Shown: piece after piece, positions 62,333-64,000 of the stretch | Position numbering within the stretch: the first letter of the stretch is position 1 | Layout: every line of letters begins with the position of its first letter | NCBI GenBank assembly: GCA_028285345.1 | Contig: JANQPT010000029.1 | Span: forward strand, 62,001-126,000 | Length of the DNA: 64,000 nucleotides | Origin: Planctomycetales bacterium | GTDB taxonomy: Bacteria > Planctomycetota > Planctomycetia > Planctomycetales > Planctomycetaceae | Reading direction: 5' to 3' | Notes under the pieces: generated by a model | Told to the model about the DNA's origin: nothing | What the model saw: the letters and a program-made list of their open reading frames with translations, nothing else | Database searches by the model: none | Made by a program: the position numbers and the translations under genes

Positions 62333-63334
62333 ATGCCATTGTTGACTGAAAGTCCCCACTACCGGTCCCCGTCCCGCACACGGGCCGCATTGAAGCAGTT
62401 GATTTGCCCATTGATTTCGCGATGGGTCTACATCTGCGTCTGCGCGCTTGTTGGTTTGATCTCGGCAGGTTGCCACACCCCTGGAAACGGGGGCGGAATC
62501 GCCGGGTTTCTCAGTGGCGGGAAAAAAGATGACGGCCTGCCGACTCGACACTCAGTCACTGCTGATCAACTTGTGGTGATGAGCGATTTGAGGCTGGGAG
62601 GGCACCACCCTCTGGTCGAAGAGCTCAAGCTACTGCGGGATCAAGTCCACGAAACGCTGCAGTTGCCGCCGGACGAAGATGCGGAGCAAGTCACCGTCTA
62701 CTTGTTTTCAGACGAGATGGCGTACCGAAAGTACATCGGGGAAACCTATCCCGGTCTGCCGTTTCGACGCGCCTATTTCATCGGCACGCCGGAAAAACTC
62801 GCCGTGTATACGTTCTGGGGCGAGCGGATTCGGGAAGACCTGCGGCACGAGTATACGCACGGGCTGCTACACGCTTCGCTGAGGACGGTCCCGCTCTGGT
62901 TGGATGAAGGACTGGCCGAATACTTCGAAGTTCCCGGCCCCGAACCGGGATCCGTCAACAATGAATATGCCGTCCGGCTCGCGCGAGCCGTGCAGAGCGG
63001 ATGGCGGCCCGATATTCGCCGTCTCGAACAATTGGAGAAAGTAGAGCAGATGCACCGCGCGGACTACCGCGAGTCCTGGGCCTGGGTGCATTTCATGCTG
63101 CAAAACAACCCCGACGGCAAGGCGGTCTTGCTCGACTATTTGCAGGAACTGCACCAGACCGACGAGCCGAGCAAGCTCAGCGACGCGTTGGTCGCGGTTT
63201 TGCCTGAGGCGGACGCGCGGTTCTTGAACTACGTCGCCTCGCTCAATACGTACCGCCGCTGGCTCTCGACACCCGAGGGGCAAATCACCAATCACAAGCG
63301 CCGCGGCACGATCTCTCGCGCCAACGCTCCGTGA
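62333..63334 (+). CDS. lipoprotein with HExxH gluzincin-type peptidase domain
   Basis: 333 residues. A long N-terminus leads to a membrane-type segment (WVYICVCALVGLISAGC) with lipobox SAGC, so it should be lipid-anchored. The catalytic motif is RHEYTHGLLHA (HEYTH), with the third ligand in PLWLDEGLAEYFE, the gluzincin pattern of DUF1570/peptidase MA-like proteins. The C-terminus is a helical WAWVHFMLQNN region. Start ATG 62333, without a strong ribosome site. It follows the kinase-like gene by 40 nt. Confidence 0.87.
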   Translation: MPLLTESPHYRSPSRTRAALKQLICPLISRWVYICVCALVGLISAGCHTPGNGGGIAGFLSGGKKDDGLPTRHSVTADQLVVMSDLRLGGHHPLVEELKLLRDQVHETLQLPPDEDAEQVTVYLFSDEMAYRKYIGETYPGLPFRRAYFIGTPEKLAVYTFWGERIREDLRHEYTHGLLHASLRTVPLWLDEGLAEYFEVPGPEPGSVNNEYAVRLARAVQSGWRPDIRRLEQLEKVEQMHRADYRESWAWVHFMLQNNPDGKAVLLDYLQELHQTDEPSKLSDALVAVLPEADARFLNYVASLNTYRRWLSTPEGQITNHKRRGTISRANAP

Positions 63335-63350
63335 GACGTTGTAGCGACGT

Positions 63351-63410
63351 CGAGCTTTCTCGTTCCCAAGCTCCAGCTTAGGAAAGCTCGTGTGCGAAGC
63401 TCAGCTTCGC
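63351..63410. repeat. palindromic repeat unit, copy related to the sucC-sucD spacer
   Basis: CGAGCTTTC (63351-63359) pairs with GAAAGCTCG (63382-63390); alternatively TTCCCAAGCT pairs with AGCTTAGGAA around CC (63363-63384, one mismatch). A second hairpin, GCGAAGC/GCTTCGC with TCA loop, follows (63394-63410). The order and loop sequences parallel 10239-10287. Confidence 0.7.
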
Positions 63411-63480
63411 TCCCTCCTCGTTTGCCGGCCGAAGCATACGATTGAACGCGGGCTAGTGTTCCATCAATGCGAAACCTTCG

Positions 63481-63554
63481 TGTGCCACTGGCTCTGCCAG
63501 TGCTTTTAAGTCTTTCAGCAAGCGGACCCTGCACTGGCGAAGCCAGTGGCACAC
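63481..63554. repeat. double CACTGGC palindrome
   Basis: Two self-complementary hairpins, CACTGGC-TCT-GCCAGTG (63486-63502) and CACTGGC-GAA-GCCAGTG (63532-63548), face each other with TGTGC outside the first and GCACA outside the second, so the whole element is also an inverted repeat. It lies downstream of the lipoprotein peptidase and uvrB, which converge here, so it may end both transcripts. Confidence 0.7.
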
Positions 63555-63638
63555 AGCCCGAAAACTACCACCTGACAGACTACTAGCCACAACGAAGCAA
63601 AGCTTTGCAACTTCGGCCTGGGAGCCAGAAGTATCTGC

Positions 63639-64000
63639 TCAATCTCTTGCCCGAGGCTTCGGCACACGCTTGCCGCCACTCCGACGGCGTCCGCGTGACT
63701 TCTTCGTTTGTGGTTTGACCATTTCCCCCGCACGTTGTTCGTCATCGGTTAGCGGCTGTCCGAGTTGTTGTTTGAGCTGCAACACACGGTCGCGCAGTTC
63801 GGCAGCACGCTCGAATTGCAGATCTTCGGCGGCGGTCAGCATTTCCGCCTCGAGTTCGTTGACGAATTCCTGCGTCACGTATTGCTGCTCGTCGGCAATT
63901 CCCGCTGCGGCCTGCTCCACATGCCGCGCCTCGATTTCCTCTTCAATCCCGCGATGAATTGCCTTGCGAATCGTTTCCGGCGTGATGCCGTGCTGCTCGT
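63639..64000 (-). CDS. uvrB: UvrABC system protein B, C-terminal part (runs off right edge)
   Basis: Damage-recognition helicase of nucleotide excision repair; only the last ~120 codons are present. The reading EQHGITPETIRKAIHRGIEE matches the UvrB C-terminal linker, and the UVR domain follows (EFVNELEAEMLTAAEDL, then QFERAAELRDRVLQL), which contacts UvrC. A basic tail of about 35 residues (KKSRGRRRSGGKRVPKPRA) follows the UVR domain and is longer than in many homologues. The helicase body lies beyond position 64000. Confidence 0.92.
   Translation of the reverse strand, partial: EQHGITPETIRKAIHRGIEEEIEARHVEQAAAGIADEQQYVTQEFVNELEAEMLTAAEDLQFERAAELRDRVLQLKQQLGQPLTDDEQRAGEMVKPQTKKSRGRRRSGGKRVPKPRARD

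Noticed and set aside
63292..63552. 86-codon reverse open frame between the peptidase and uvrB
   Set aside because: Made of repeat sequence (two palindrome families); no domain or ribosome site.
1..64000. CRISPR array, tRNA or rRNA genes
   Set aside because: No regularly spaced direct repeats with unique spacers, and no cloverleaf or rRNA-like sequence noticed by eye. A tRNA or Rfam scan was not possible here.

Overview
The window looks like a piece of a Planctomycetota (Planctomycetales) chromosome. The evidence is a DUF1549/DUF1553 protein with a CX4CH haem-like motif followed by a DUF1501 protein with an RRRDLL twin-arginine leader, a formylglycine sulfatase, a MoxR-DUF58-vWA operon with long secreted proteins, an atypical Gfo/Idh/MocA oxidoreductase, a HExxH lipoprotein peptidase, and several families of intergenic palindromic repeats. 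Base composition is moderately GC-rich and even. I see no phage genes, complete insertion sequence, CRISPR array, rRNA or tRNA.

Layout. 1-8.5 kb: partial XdhC (left edge), an uncharacterised protein plus lipoprotein pair, phosphofructokinase, Gfo/Idh oxidoreductase, a secreted protein, an ECF sigma factor, a zinc-ribbon membrane protein and FucU. 8.5-15.6 kb: housekeeping genes, sucC-sucD (TCA cycle), ndk, and a reverse-strand murC-murB-ddl peptidoglycan cluster. 15.8-26.9 kb: a hybrid histidine kinase, a secreted cyclase-family hydrolase, a tiny membrane protein, a sirtuin, a glycosyltransferase, a sulfatase, a HExxH protein and a GH20 hexosaminidase lipoprotein; the last group fits breakdown of sulfated or amino-sugar glycans. 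27.1-31.0 kb: the DUF1549/DUF1553 and DUF1501 pair.

31.3-46.9 kb is the most distinctive region: one co-directional operon-like run of MoxR ATPase, DUF58, BatA-like vWA protein, second vWA/GATase-like membrane protein, a long membrane-anchored coiled-coil protein, two secreted helical proteins, an alpha-toroid (prenyltransferase/squalene-oxidase-like) protein and a TlpA-thioredoxin fusion. It probably builds or maintains an envelope structure under AAA+ control. The long coiled-coil protein is interrupted by an in-frame TGA at 40369-40371. The reading frame continues for 203 codons without change of phase, and a perfect 9-bp stem-loop starts 3 nt after the TGA. This is the strongest candidate here for something undescribed (selenocysteine or other UGA recoding), although a nonsense mutation or sequence error cannot be excluded.

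47-64 kb: a DUF420 membrane protein, a FixL/FixJ-like two-component pair, an MBL-fold hydrolase next to a fatty acid desaturase/hydroxylase, a divergent RNase HII-like protein, a 1128-residue YCF48-repeat/CBM9-like secreted protein, a TatD-family hydrolase, a HEAT-repeat protein, small membrane proteins, a protein with two WaaP/Kdo-kinase-like domains, a HExxH lipoprotein peptidase and the 3' end of uvrB (right edge).

Intergenic regions hold several structured repeats: a ~216-bp imperfect inverted repeat (5086-5301), a nested multi-hairpin element upstream of sucC (8661-8862), a two-hairpin repeat in two copies (11871 and 46931), a palindrome family in two copies (inside sucC-sucD at 10239 and at 63351), and a double CACTGGC palindrome (63481).
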